64,000 nt of DNA from NCBI RefSeq assembly GCF_026410085.1, contig NZ_CP112866.1:4029001-4093000 (forward strand), given 5' to 3'. Positions 1 through 8,443 of this stretch are shown here, in pieces. This DNA is from Pseudomonas quebecensis (GTDB lineage Bacteria; Pseudomonadota; Gammaproteobacteria; Pseudomonadales; Pseudomonadaceae). The translations under genes were made by a program, and so were the position numbers. Position 1 is the stretch's first letter, and each line of letters starts with the position of its first letter. Under the pieces are notes generated by a model. It saw only the letters and a list, made by a program, of their open reading frames with translations. It was not told where the DNA came from and did not search any database.

Positions 1-1217
1 GTAACAGTGGGTTCGCCGGTTTTCGTATCCAGGAGAGCCGCCTGGGCAACCAGGCCAATCTGGCATGGGAAAGGAACGATTGGGTGGCGTTTCTCGGTGC
101 ATCGTACTTTCGCGCCATCGGCGAATTGTACCAATACGGTCTGTCGGCACGTGCCATAGCCCTGGATGTGGCCCAGGCCGGTAAAGCGGAAGAATTCCCG
201 GACTTCACCCACATCTGGTTCGAGCCACCCAAGAACGAACACGCCCAATCGATGACCCTTTATGCACGGCTCGACGGACCCAGCCTATGTGGCGCATACC
301 GTTTCGTGATCAGCCGTACCCACGGCGTGATCATGGACGTGGACTGTACGGTTTTCCTGCGTCACAACGTCAGACGATTGGGCATCGCCCCGGTGACGTC
401 GATGTTCTGGTTTGGCGAAGCTGCCAAGCGCACGGCCGCCGACTGGCGACCCGAAGTGCACGACAGTGACGGCCTGGCGCTGTGGACCGGTAACGGCGAA
501 CGCATCTGGCGCCCTTTGAACAACCCGCCGCGCACGATTGTATCGGCATTCAGCGATCGTCAGCCGAAGGGCTTTGGCCTGTCGCAGCGCGATCGCAACT
601 TCGACCACTACCTCGATGGCGTGAATTACCAGCGGCGCCCCAGCCTGTGGGTCGAGCCGTTGGGGGATTGGGGCGAAGGCAGCGTGCAACTGATGGAAAA
701 CGGCACCGACGACGAGATCCACGACAACATCGTAGCCATGTGGGTGCCCTCGGCGCCTGCGGAAGCGGGCAATCGGTATGACCTGCGTTATCGCCTGCAC
801 TGGCTGGCCGATGAGCCCTACCCATCGTCCCTGGCGCGTTGCCTGGCCACGCGCCTGGGCAAGGGTGGTCAACCCGGCCGGACGCGGCCGGCGGGCACAC
901 GAAAATTCGTGGTGGAATTTCAGGGCGCGCCCCTGGAAAAGCTCGCGCCCAGCGTCAAACCCGAGGCCGTGATCAGCTGTTCCAGAGGCGAACTCAGCCT
1001 GGTCTTTACCGAAGCAGTGCCGAACGGTGTGGCCGGCCATTGGCGCGCTCAGTTCGATCTGACCGTCGACGGTAACGACCCCGTGGAAATGCGACTGTTT
1101 CTGCGCCTGGATGGCCAGCCTTTGTCTGAAACCTGGCTGTATCAGTACCACCCCTTCCGCTCGGAATCGACGGCCATCGGTACCCCTTGGCCGGTCGACA
1201 ACGGCCCACCGACATGA
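1..1217 (+). CDS. opgD: Glucan biosynthesis protein D (OpgD), 5' truncated by window edge
   Basis: OpgD is a periplasmic protein needed for making the branched beta-glucan backbone of osmoregulated periplasmic glucans (OPGs). The frame is open from the first bases of the window, so the N-terminus, including the expected Tat signal, lies upstream. Family-typical segments are visible: GASYFRA near the start, FPDFTHIWFEPP, then DEIHDNIVAMWVP and YRLHW in the second half. The stop overlaps the next gene (ATGA), indicating translational coupling with the periplasmic beta-glucosidase. OpgG is a close homolog; OpgD is preferred because of the neighbouring opgC and bglX, but that choice is an inference. 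Confidence 0.9.
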   Translation, partial: NSGFAGFRIQESRLGNQANLAWERNDWVAFLGASYFRAIGELYQYGLSARAIALDVAQAGKAEEFPDFTHIWFEPPKNEHAQSMTLYARLDGPSLCGAYRFVISRTHGVIMDVDCTVFLRHNVRRLGIAPVTSMFWFGEAAKRTAADWRPEVHDSDGLALWTGNGERIWRPLNNPPRTIVSAFSDRQPKGFGLSQRDRNFDHYLDGVNYQRRPSLWVEPLGDWGEGSVQLMENGTDDEIHDNIVAMWVPSAPAEAGNRYDLRYRLHWLADEPYPSSLARCLATRLGKGGQPGRTRPAGTRKFVVEFQGAPLEKLAPSVKPEAVISCSRGELSLVFTEAVPNGVAGHWRAQFDLTVDGNDPVEMRLFLRLDGQPLSETWLYQYHPFRSESTAIGTPWPVDNGPPT

Positions 1218-3466
1218 AGTTTTACCGTCAACTGGCACTGATCTACCTGACATTGAGCATGACCGGCGGTGCCGTGCAGGCCATCGAGCAGGACACGGTG
1301 GAAGACCTGCTGCGGCAGATGACGCTGCAAGAGAAGATCGACCAGCTCAGCCAGCTCGGCATTCAGACCACGCCGACCGGTCCGGTCATTGACTACGGTG
1401 AACTGTCCCCGGCGCCCATCAACACCGTCGGTTCGGTGCTTGGCGCCTATGGCGTCGAGCAGACCCGGCGGTTGCAGGAACAGGCGGTCAACCAATCGCG
1501 CCTGCATATTCCGCTGCTGTTTGCCTTTGACGTAATCCACGGTTATCGCACGATATTTCCGGTGCCGCTGGCCGAAGCCGCGGCCTGGGACGCGGACCTG
1601 GCCTACCGCACCGCCCGCGCGGCCGCCGTCGAAGCCACGGCCAGCGGCGTGCATTGGACGTATGCGCCGATGGTCGACATTGCCCGTGACCCACGCTGGG
1701 GTCGGGTAGTGGAAGGCGCCGGCGAAGACCCGTTCCTCGGTGCCGCGCTGGCGGCGGCCAAGGTCCGTGGGTTTCATGGCGCAGGGCCGCCGGACCGCTC
1801 TTTTATGCTGGCGACCGCGAAACACTTCGTGGCCTACGGCGCGGCAGAAGGCGGACGCGATTACAACGTGGCCGACGTTTCAGAGCGCACCTTGCGCGAG
1901 GTCTACTTCCCCCCGTTCCAGGCAGCCGTGGCGGCGGGTGTCGACGCGATCATGCCATCGTTCAACGAACTGGCCGGCGTTCCGCTGCACAGCAATACGG
2001 CGCTGTTGAGCGATGTGCTTCGCAATCAGTGGCGGTTTACCGGGCTGACTATCAGTGACGCCAATGCCGTCTGGGAACTGAGCCAGCATGGGATTGCCGA
2101 TGTGCCCGGCGACGCGGCCCGTCTGGCGTTCAACGCTGGGATAGATATCGAAATGGTCAGCCACGCCTACCGAGGATTTTTACCCTCACTGGTGCGCAAT
2201 GGCCTGGTGCCCGTGGCTGCCGTGGATGACGCGGTGCGCCGCGTCCTCAAGGCCAAGCAGCGTCTGGGCCTGTTTGCCGACCCCTACCGCTACAGCGATG
2301 AGGCACGGCAGCGGGCCAGCGTCCTCACGCCGCAGCACCGTGCCCTGGCCCGAGAAGCGGCGCAGCAATCCATCGTGCTGTTGAAAAACACCGACGCGCT
2401 CCTGCCGTTGCCCAAGCACCTGCGCAACCTGCTGGTGGTCGGCAGCCTCGCCACGGATGCCCAGGCCACGATCGGCCCATGGTCCGCACAAGGGCGTGCC
2501 GACGATTCGATCACCATCCTGCAGGGGATACGCAACGCCGTTGCACCGAACACCGAGGTCGTTTACCTGCCCGACGCCTCCCCGCTCAGTCAAAAGGTTC
2601 AAAACCTTCCGGCCATCCGACAGGCTGCGCAGAAAGCCCAGGTCGTGATCGCCGTGCTGGGGGAGAGCGCTGACCAGAGCGGGGAAGCGCACAGCCGCGC
2701 CGACCTTGGCTTGCCGGGCAATCAGGACGTTGTATTGCGCGCGCTTCTGGACGCCGGTCAGCCGGTGATCATTGTTCTGATGAATGGCCGCCCGCTGGTG
2801 CTCTCTGAGAACGTTCAACGGGCGCCCGCTTTACTTGAGACCTGGTTTCTGGGCACGGAAATGGGCAGTGCCGTGGCCGACATCCTGTTCGGCGATGTCA
2901 GCCCCAGCGGTAAATTGCCGATTACCTTTGCCCGTAGCGTCGGGCAAATCCCTCTTTATTACGCACACAAAAATACCGGCCGCCCCCCTCGCGAAGGGGA
3001 GAGTTGGGTCAGTGCCTACATTGACACGCCGTGGTCACCGCTGTATCCCTTCGGCTTCGGCCTGAGCTACACCACGTTCAGCTACTCCACGCCTCGGCTC
3101 AGCGCTGACCGGATTGCCTCCACCGACACCCTGACGGTGCAAGTCAGCGTCACCAATACCGGCCAGCGCGCGGGCGATGAAATCGTGCAGCTATACCTGC
3201 GCGATGACGTCGCCAGCGTGACCCGCCCGGTCCGCCAGTTGCGCGGCTTTCGCAAGGTCCACCTGGAGGCCGGTGAAACGCGGAGCGTGAGTTTTACCCT
3301 GGACGCGCAGGACTTTGCCTTGCTGGACGAACACTGGCTGCCGGTGGTAGAAGCCGGTCGCTTCACGGTGTTCGTCGGGGCCGATTCGACGACCGCCAAC
3401 CAGGCGTGGTTCGACGTCACCGACAGCCGCGCGCTGTCTGAAACGGGGCTGTCCAGGCCGCCCTGA
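1214..3466 (+). CDS. bglX: Periplasmic beta-glucosidase BglX (GH3)
   Basis: A 750-residue family 3 glycoside hydrolase that removes glucose from beta-linked glucans in the periplasm. The start is the ATG at 1214, which overlaps the opgD stop and gives a clear signal peptide (MKFYRQLALIYLTLSMTGGAVQA); a longer in-frame reading from 1187 lacks this advantage. The nucleophile region is GLTISDAN (Asp282) and the likely acid/base Glu491 is in SGEAHSRAD. A C-terminal fibronectin III-like domain (VSVTNTGQRAGDEIVQLYLRD) completes the usual GH3 architecture. In Pseudomonas, BglX has been linked to turnover of OPGs, which fits its coupling to opgD. Confidence 0.93.
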   Translation: MKFYRQLALIYLTLSMTGGAVQAIEQDTVEDLLRQMTLQEKIDQLSQLGIQTTPTGPVIDYGELSPAPINTVGSVLGAYGVEQTRRLQEQAVNQSRLHIPLLFAFDVIHGYRTIFPVPLAEAAAWDADLAYRTARAAAVEATASGVHWTYAPMVDIARDPRWGRVVEGAGEDPFLGAALAAAKVRGFHGAGPPDRSFMLATAKHFVAYGAAEGGRDYNVADVSERTLREVYFPPFQAAVAAGVDAIMPSFNELAGVPLHSNTALLSDVLRNQWRFTGLTISDANAVWELSQHGIADVPGDAARLAFNAGIDIEMVSHAYRGFLPSLVRNGLVPVAAVDDAVRRVLKAKQRLGLFADPYRYSDEARQRASVLTPQHRALAREAAQQSIVLLKNTDALLPLPKHLRNLLVVGSLATDAQATIGPWSAQGRADDSITILQGIRNAVAPNTEVVYLPDASPLSQKVQNLPAIRQAAQKAQVVIAVLGESADQSGEAHSRADLGLPGNQDVVLRALLDAGQPVIIVLMNGRPLVLSENVQRAPALLETWFLGTEMGSAVADILFGDVSPSGKLPITFARSVGQIPLYYAHKNTGRPPREGESWVSAYIDTPWSPLYPFGFGLSYTTFSYSTPRLSADRIASTDTLTVQVSVTNTGQRAGDEIVQLYLRDDVASVTRPVRQLRGFRKVHLEAGETRSVSFTLDAQDFALLDEHWLPVVEAGRFTVFVGADSTTANQAWFDVTDSRALSETGLSRPP

Positions 3467-3549
3467 GTGCAGCCTGCGGTTGTCCGGGCCTTCCTTTGCG
3501 GCGCAGAATGCCGCACCGACCTGTAAGAGTCCGACCCCAAGGAAACCGT

Positions 3550-5169
3550 ATGAGCCTGTCCTTGCTAAGCCGTTACGCCTTCTTTGCCGTGTGTGTCCTG
3601 TTCACCCTCGCCAGCCTGCCGTTTATCCACCATGACTGGCTGTGGCCGATCACCGGGGTTACCGGCCTGCTCAGCCTGATCGGCCTGTTCGACCTGCTGC
3701 AAAGCCCCCACGCGGTACGCCGCAACTACCCGATCCTGGGCAATATTCGTTACCTGGTGGAAGCCATCCGCCCGGAAATCCGCCAGTACCTGCTCGAATC
3801 CGACAGCGACGCCCTGCCCTTCTCCAGGGCCCAGCGCTCGCTGGTGTACTCGCGCGCCAAGAATGAAACCGCCGACAAACCCTTCGGCACCTTGATCGAC
3901 GTGTACCAGTCGGGCTTCGAATTTATCGGTCACTCCATGCGCCCCGCGCCGCTGAGCGACCCCAGCGCATTTCGCGTGATGGTCGGCGGCCCGCAGTGCA
4001 CGCAGCCGTATTCGGCGTCGGTGTTCAATATATCGGCGATGAGTTTTGGCTCATTGAGCGCCAACGCGATCCGCGCGCTGAACCAAGGCGCCAAGCTGGG
4101 TAACTTTGCCCACGACACAGGTGAAGGCAGCATCAGCCCCTACCACCGCGAACATGGCGGCGACTTGACCTGGGAGCTCGGCAGCGGCTACTTCGGCTGC
4201 CGTACCAGCGACGGCCGTTTCGACCCGGAACGCTTCGCCGCGCAGGCGCAAAACCCGCAGGTGCGCATGATCGAAATCAAGATGAGCCAGGGCGCCAAAC
4301 CCGGCCATGGCGGAATTCTACCCAAGCACAAAGTGACGAAAGAGATCGCCGAAACCCGCGGCATCCTGATGGGGGAAGACTGCGTCTCACCGTCGCGCCA
4401 CAGTGCGTTTTCCACGCCGATCGAGCTGATGCAGTTCATCGCCCAACTGCGTGAACTGTCCGGCGGCAAACCGGTGGGCTTCAAGTTCTGCCTGGGCCAC
4501 CCATGGGAATTCATGGGCATCGCCAAGGCCATGCTCGAAACCGGCATCCTGCCCGACTTTATCGTGGTCGACGGCAAGGAAGGCGGCACCGGTGCGGCAC
4601 CCGTGGAGTTCACCGACCATATCGGCGTGCCGCTGCGCGAAGGTTTGCTGTTCGTGCACAACACCCTGGTGGGTCTGAACCTGCGCGACAAGATCAAACT
4701 CGGCGCCAGCGGCAAGATCGTCAGCGCGTTCGATATCGCCAGTGTGCTGGCCATCGGCGCCGATTGGGCCAACTCGGCGCGGGGCTTTATGTTCGCCATC
4801 GGCTGCATCCAGTCACAGAGCTGCCACACCAACAAATGCCCCACCGGCGTCGCCACCCAGGACCCGCTGCGCCAGCGCGCCCTGGTGGTACCGGACAAGG
4901 CCCAGCGCGTGTTCAACTTCCACCGCAACACCCTCAAGGCCCTGGCCGAAATGCTCGCGGCGGCGGGGCTGGATCACCCATCACAACTGTCGGCCAAGCA
5001 CTTGGTGCGGCGCATGTCGGCGACGGAGATCAAGTTGTTCTCGCAGTTGCATGTGTTCCTCAAGCCAGGGGAGTTGCTGAGCGGGGAAGTGAACGGCGAG
5101 TTTTATTCGCGCATGTGGCAGATGGCGCGGGCCGATAGCTTTGAACCCCTTGAAGTTGCTGCTGCCTGA
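3550..5169 (+). CDS. FMN-binding glutamate synthase family protein, membrane anchored
   Basis: A 539-residue protein matching the FMN/Fe-S synthase domain of glutamate synthase without the amidotransferase domain. Two hydrophobic segments at the N-terminus (about residues 5-28 and 31-52) suggest membrane anchoring. FMN/substrate-site segments are clear: SAMSFGSLSANAIRAL, EIKMSQGAKPGHGG and VDGKEGGTGAAP. The cysteines of a 3Fe-4S cluster are in CIQSQSCHTNKCPTG. The start at 3550 follows GGAAACC; longer in-frame starts add no recognisable sequence. It lies between bglX and opgC in the same orientation, but no glutamate role in OPG metabolism is known to me. True substrate unknown. Confidence 0.85.
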   Translation: MSLSLLSRYAFFAVCVLFTLASLPFIHHDWLWPITGVTGLLSLIGLFDLLQSPHAVRRNYPILGNIRYLVEAIRPEIRQYLLESDSDALPFSRAQRSLVYSRAKNETADKPFGTLIDVYQSGFEFIGHSMRPAPLSDPSAFRVMVGGPQCTQPYSASVFNISAMSFGSLSANAIRALNQGAKLGNFAHDTGEGSISPYHREHGGDLTWELGSGYFGCRTSDGRFDPERFAAQAQNPQVRMIEIKMSQGAKPGHGGILPKHKVTKEIAETRGILMGEDCVSPSRHSAFSTPIELMQFIAQLRELSGGKPVGFKFCLGHPWEFMGIAKAMLETGILPDFIVVDGKEGGTGAAPVEFTDHIGVPLREGLLFVHNTLVGLNLRDKIKLGASGKIVSAFDIASVLAIGADWANSARGFMFAIGCIQSQSCHTNKCPTGVATQDPLRQRALVVPDKAQRVFNFHRNTLKALAEMLAAAGLDHPSQLSAKHLVRRMSATEIKLFSQLHVFLKPGELLSGEVNGEFYSRMWQMARADSFEPLEVAAA

Positions 5170-5180
5170 TCTACGCCCTC

Positions 5181-5203
5181 AGCCCGCCCAACTTGGGCGG
5201 GCT
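5181..5203 (+). terminator. Hairpin terminator after the glutamate-synthase-like gene
   Basis: A perfect G+C-rich stem (AGCCCGCCC / GGGCGGGCT, 5-base loop) begins 11 bases after the stop codon. There is no clean T-run, so it is a probable but not classical intrinsic terminator. Confidence 0.6.
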
Positions 5204-5339
5204 GTCGAGACATTCAGTAATACCCAGCCTTTGCAATTGCTTACAAATACCGCCAACCTGCGCCCGCCCGACACGCGGCGTACGACATCGCCGCCACTTA
5301 CCCGCCACGACTAAACCTACTGTTCAAGAGCCCGCTGCC

Positions 5340-6473
5340 ATGCTGAACGGACGCGACCCGCGCATCGATTTTTTTCGGGGCCTGGCGTTGATCTTCATTT
5401 TCTGGGATCACGTGCCCCACAACCCCCTCGGCCAGATCACCCTGCGCAACATCGGTTTCAGCGATGCCGCCGAGGTCTTTGTGTTCCTTGCCGGTTATGC
5501 CTCGGTGCTGGCCTACAGCAAGGTGCTGCAACGCGAGGGCTACTGGATGGCCTGCCTTAAAATACTGCGCAGGGCCTGGGTGTTGTACGTGGTGCATATC
5601 TTCCTGCTGGCGATGCTGATGGGCATCGTGTTCTTCGCCAACAGCAAGGTAGAGACCCGCGACCTGGTGCAGGAGATGGGCCTCACGCACTTCATCACCC
5701 ACCCGCAGCAGGCGTTGACCGATGAGCTGCTGTTGCGTTTCAAGCCCAACCTGATGGACCCGCTGCCGCTGTATATCGTGCTGTTGCTCGGCCTGCCGCT
5801 GGTGCTGCCGATACTGGTGCGAGCGCCGCTGGCGGTGGTGGCGGTGTCGCTGACGGTGTACCTGTTGGCGCCGAAACTGGGCTGGAACCTGGCGGCAATC
5901 GCCGACGGTGTGTGGTACTTCAACCCGGTGACCTGGCAATTGTTGTTCGTGCTCGGTGGCGCCGCGTCGATTCACTACCGCGCACCGCGCGCGTCTGACA
6001 CCCGGCCATTGATGCGCCAGCCATTGTTTGTGGCAGCGGCGGTGTATGCGCTGGCGGCCGGTGTGATCACCCTGTCGTGGCGCTGGCCACACGTTCACGA
6101 CGCGCTGATGCCGGCGCTGCTCGGCGAATGGTTGTACCCGATCAGTAAGACCGATCTGTCGCCGGTGCGCCTGCTGCACTTTCTGGCCCTGGCCTATGTC
6201 ACCGCCAAGCTGCTGCCCACCCACGGCTGGACGCAGAACTGGCCGGCGCGGCAGTGCTGTCGCATGGGGCGTTATTCGCTGGAAGTGTTTTGCCTTGGGG
6301 TGTTGCTCGCCCCATTGGCGGACATGCTCAACGCCCAGGTCGAGGATGCCTGGCCGATGCAGGTATTCAGTGCGTTGCTGGGTTTACTGTTGATGGCGGT
6401 GCTGGCGGCCTGGCTGGAATTGAATCAGCGTTTGAGCGCGCCACGGCCGGCCCCGCCGGGCACCGACCGGTAA
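5340..6473 (+). CDS. opgC: OpgC-domain membrane protein (OPG succinyltransferase-like)
   Basis: A 377-residue integral membrane protein with about ten hydrophobic segments. It opens with the family-typical DPRIDFFRGLALIFIFWDHVPHNPLG, which carries the conserved Arg and His of membrane acyltransferases. OpgC proteins add succinyl groups to periplasmic glucans at the cytoplasmic membrane. The start at ATG 5340 places this conserved segment within the first residues; an upstream in-frame extension to 5193 is low complexity and unlikely. Together with opgD and bglX this makes a glucan synthesis, decoration and turnover cluster. The acyl donor and activity are inferred from the family. Confidence 0.88.
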   Translation: MLNGRDPRIDFFRGLALIFIFWDHVPHNPLGQITLRNIGFSDAAEVFVFLAGYASVLAYSKVLQREGYWMACLKILRRAWVLYVVHIFLLAMLMGIVFFANSKVETRDLVQEMGLTHFITHPQQALTDELLLRFKPNLMDPLPLYIVLLLGLPLVLPILVRAPLAVVAVSLTVYLLAPKLGWNLAAIADGVWYFNPVTWQLLFVLGGAASIHYRAPRASDTRPLMRQPLFVAAAVYALAAGVITLSWRWPHVHDALMPALLGEWLYPISKTDLSPVRLLHFLALAYVTAKLLPTHGWTQNWPARQCCRMGRYSLEVFCLGVLLAPLADMLNAQVEDAWPMQVFSALLGLLLMAVLAAWLELNQRLSAPRPAPPGTDR

Positions 6474-6480
6474 CGCCGAC

Positions 6481-6505
6481 CTGCGACCGCCTTGCGCGGT
6501 CGCAG
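6481..6505. terminator. Bidirectional hairpin between convergent opgC and permease genes
   Basis: A 10-bp stem (CTGCGACCGC / GCGGTCGCAG) with a 5-base loop sits in the 43-bp gap between two converging genes, where it could end transcription from both sides. Confidence 0.65.
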
Positions 6506-6516
6506 GGTTCACCGGC

Positions 6517-7926
6517 TCAAGCCGACTGCGCCGCCGCTTGGGTCGGTTGCAGCTTGAACACGTAAAACAGCACGGTCAGCAGCACCAGGAACGCGGGGCC
6601 GATATACAACGCCACGCGGGTGTCCGGGAAGTACGCCATCAGGCCCACGACCAGCACCAGGAATGCCAGCGCCAGGTACGAGCTGACCGGGTACAGCCAC
6701 ATGCGGTATTTCAAGGCTTTCTGTTCGGCAGGGCTCAGGCTTTTACGGAACTTGAGCTGTGCCAGCAGGATCATCACCCAGGTCCAGATTGCGCCGAAGG
6801 TGGCGATCGACGTTACCCACACAAAGACTTTTTCCGGCACCAGGTAGTTGAGCAGCACACCCAGCAGCAGCGCGGCGATCGACAGCAGCAGCGCCCGGCG
6901 CGGTACGCCATTGCTGGAAGTCTTGGCGAAGGTGGCCGGTGCCTGGCCGTTCTGGGCCAGGCTATAGAGCATGCGCCCGGTGCTGAAGATGCCGCCATTG
7001 CATGACGACAGCGCGGCGGTGATCACCACGAAGTTGATGATGCCGGCGGCGGTCTTGATGCCCAGGCGCTCGAAGGTCATCACGAACGGGCTGCCCTGGG
7101 TGCCGATTTCGTTCCACGGGTAGATCGACAGGATCACGAACAACGCACCGACGTAGAACAGCAGGATGCGCCAGAACACCGAGCCGATGGCATTGGGAAT
7201 GGTCTTCTGCGGGTTGCGCGCTTCGCCGGCGGTGAGGCCGATCATCTCCACGCCCAGGTAGGCGAACATCACCATTTGCAGGGACATCAGCACGCCGGTC
7301 ATGCCGTTGGGCATGAAGCCGCCATGGGCCCACAGGTTGGAAATCCCCAGGGCCACGCCGTCGTTGCCGAAACCAAAGGCAATGATGCCGACGCCGCCGA
7401 CGACCATGGCAATGATCGTGACGATTTTGATCAGGGCAAACCAGAACTCGAATTCACCGAACGCCTTGACCGCGATCAGGTTGATGGTGCCCATGCTCAC
7501 CAGGGCCGCCAGCGCCCAGATCCAGCGCGGCACGTCGGGGAACCAGACACCCATGTACACCGCCACGGCGGTGATCTCGGCGACGCAGGTCACCAGCCAT
7601 AGGAACCAGTAGTTCCAGCCGGTCAGAAAGCCCGCCAGAGGGCCAAGGTAATCCTGCGCATAACGGCTGAACGAGCCGGCCACCGGGTTGTGCACGGCCA
7701 TCTCGCCGAGGGCGCGCATGATCACCAGGATCGCCAGGCCGCCGATGATGTAGGACAGCATGATTGCCGGGCCGGCCATTTCAATGGCCTTGGCCGAGCC
7801 GAGGAACAGGCCGACGCCGATACAGGCGCCCAGGGCCATCAGGCGGATATGCCGTTCACCGAGTTCGCGTTTGAGCGGGCCGCCTTGAGCGGTCTCGCCA
7901 TGGGGCAGGTGGTTGCCGGAGGGCAT
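6517..7926 (-). CDS. Amino-acid permease (APC superfamily, AAT family, ProY-like)
   Basis: A 469-residue, roughly 12-TM permease. The N-terminal segment LKRELGERHIRLMALGACIGVGLFLGSAKAIEMAGPA is the signature of the amino-acid transporter family, with the helix-breaking GxGLFLG in TM1. Proline/histidine/aromatic amino-acid:H+ symporters are closest by eye, so uptake of an amino acid through the inner membrane is likely. The start at 7926 (MPSGNHLPHG) leaves a normal short cytoplasmic tail; the longer reading to 8046 is Arg/Pro-rich and not protein-like. The exact substrate cannot be read from sequence. Confidence 0.88.
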   Translation of the reverse strand: MPSGNHLPHGETAQGGPLKRELGERHIRLMALGACIGVGLFLGSAKAIEMAGPAIMLSYIIGGLAILVIMRALGEMAVHNPVAGSFSRYAQDYLGPLAGFLTGWNYWFLWLVTCVAEITAVAVYMGVWFPDVPRWIWALAALVSMGTINLIAVKAFGEFEFWFALIKIVTIIAMVVGGVGIIAFGFGNDGVALGISNLWAHGGFMPNGMTGVLMSLQMVMFAYLGVEMIGLTAGEARNPQKTIPNAIGSVFWRILLFYVGALFVILSIYPWNEIGTQGSPFVMTFERLGIKTAAGIINFVVITAALSSCNGGIFSTGRMLYSLAQNGQAPATFAKTSSNGVPRRALLLSIAALLLGVLLNYLVPEKVFVWVTSIATFGAIWTWVMILLAQLKFRKSLSPAEQKALKYRMWLYPVSSYLALAFLVLVVGLMAYFPDTRVALYIGPAFLVLLTVLFYVFKLQPTQAAAQSA

Positions 7927-8443
7927 AGGGATACAACCTCGTCTTGTTATTGGATTGATCCACCGAGTCGTGGGCGTTAGCGCGGGTGAGCGCGTGTGCC
8001 TGGGGAACCGCGCCGGCCTCGTGGGCGGACGCGTCTGACAGAACAATCGGTCAGATCAGCGGGCGTGCAGTATAAAAAGCCCGCGACAGGGCTTTTCACT
8101 CAATAAATGGCAAAATTTGGCCAGAACTCGCGGCAAAACCCGCTCACACGGAGGGGCATTAACTGCCTGGCGGAGCATTGACCCAGCGAAACGGCGGCGA
8201 GTATTGCACAGCCTGGGGGCGGCATCCTATCCCTAGGCGCAGCTTCAGGGCTAACGGCGAAGGCTCTGGATCAAGCCTTTGACCAACACCTGGGCCTGCA
8301 TCCGACACAATCGCCGATGCCTGGCGACCCCGCGATGCGAGCCCGTCCCGCATTGGCGACGACGATAAAAAAGGACGTGTACGCACGCCTTGCGCACGCC
8401 AATCAGCGTCTAAGCTTCATTCAAGTCCGATCAATCTGCGTGA
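7927..8443. other. 517-bp divergent intergenic region
   Basis: Lies between the permease (minus) and the penicillin-binding protein (plus), so it must carry promoters for both. I see no convincing small gene. The only distinct structure is the hairpin at 8075-8096. Confidence 0.6.
8075..8096. terminator. Symmetrical A/T-flanked hairpin
   Basis: AAAAGCCC and GGGCTTTT form a perfect 8-bp stem with a 6-base loop. Either strand would give a terminator-like hairpin plus U-run. Its place in a divergent promoter region is unexpected; it could terminate a small RNA or act as an attenuator. Confidence 0.4.
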
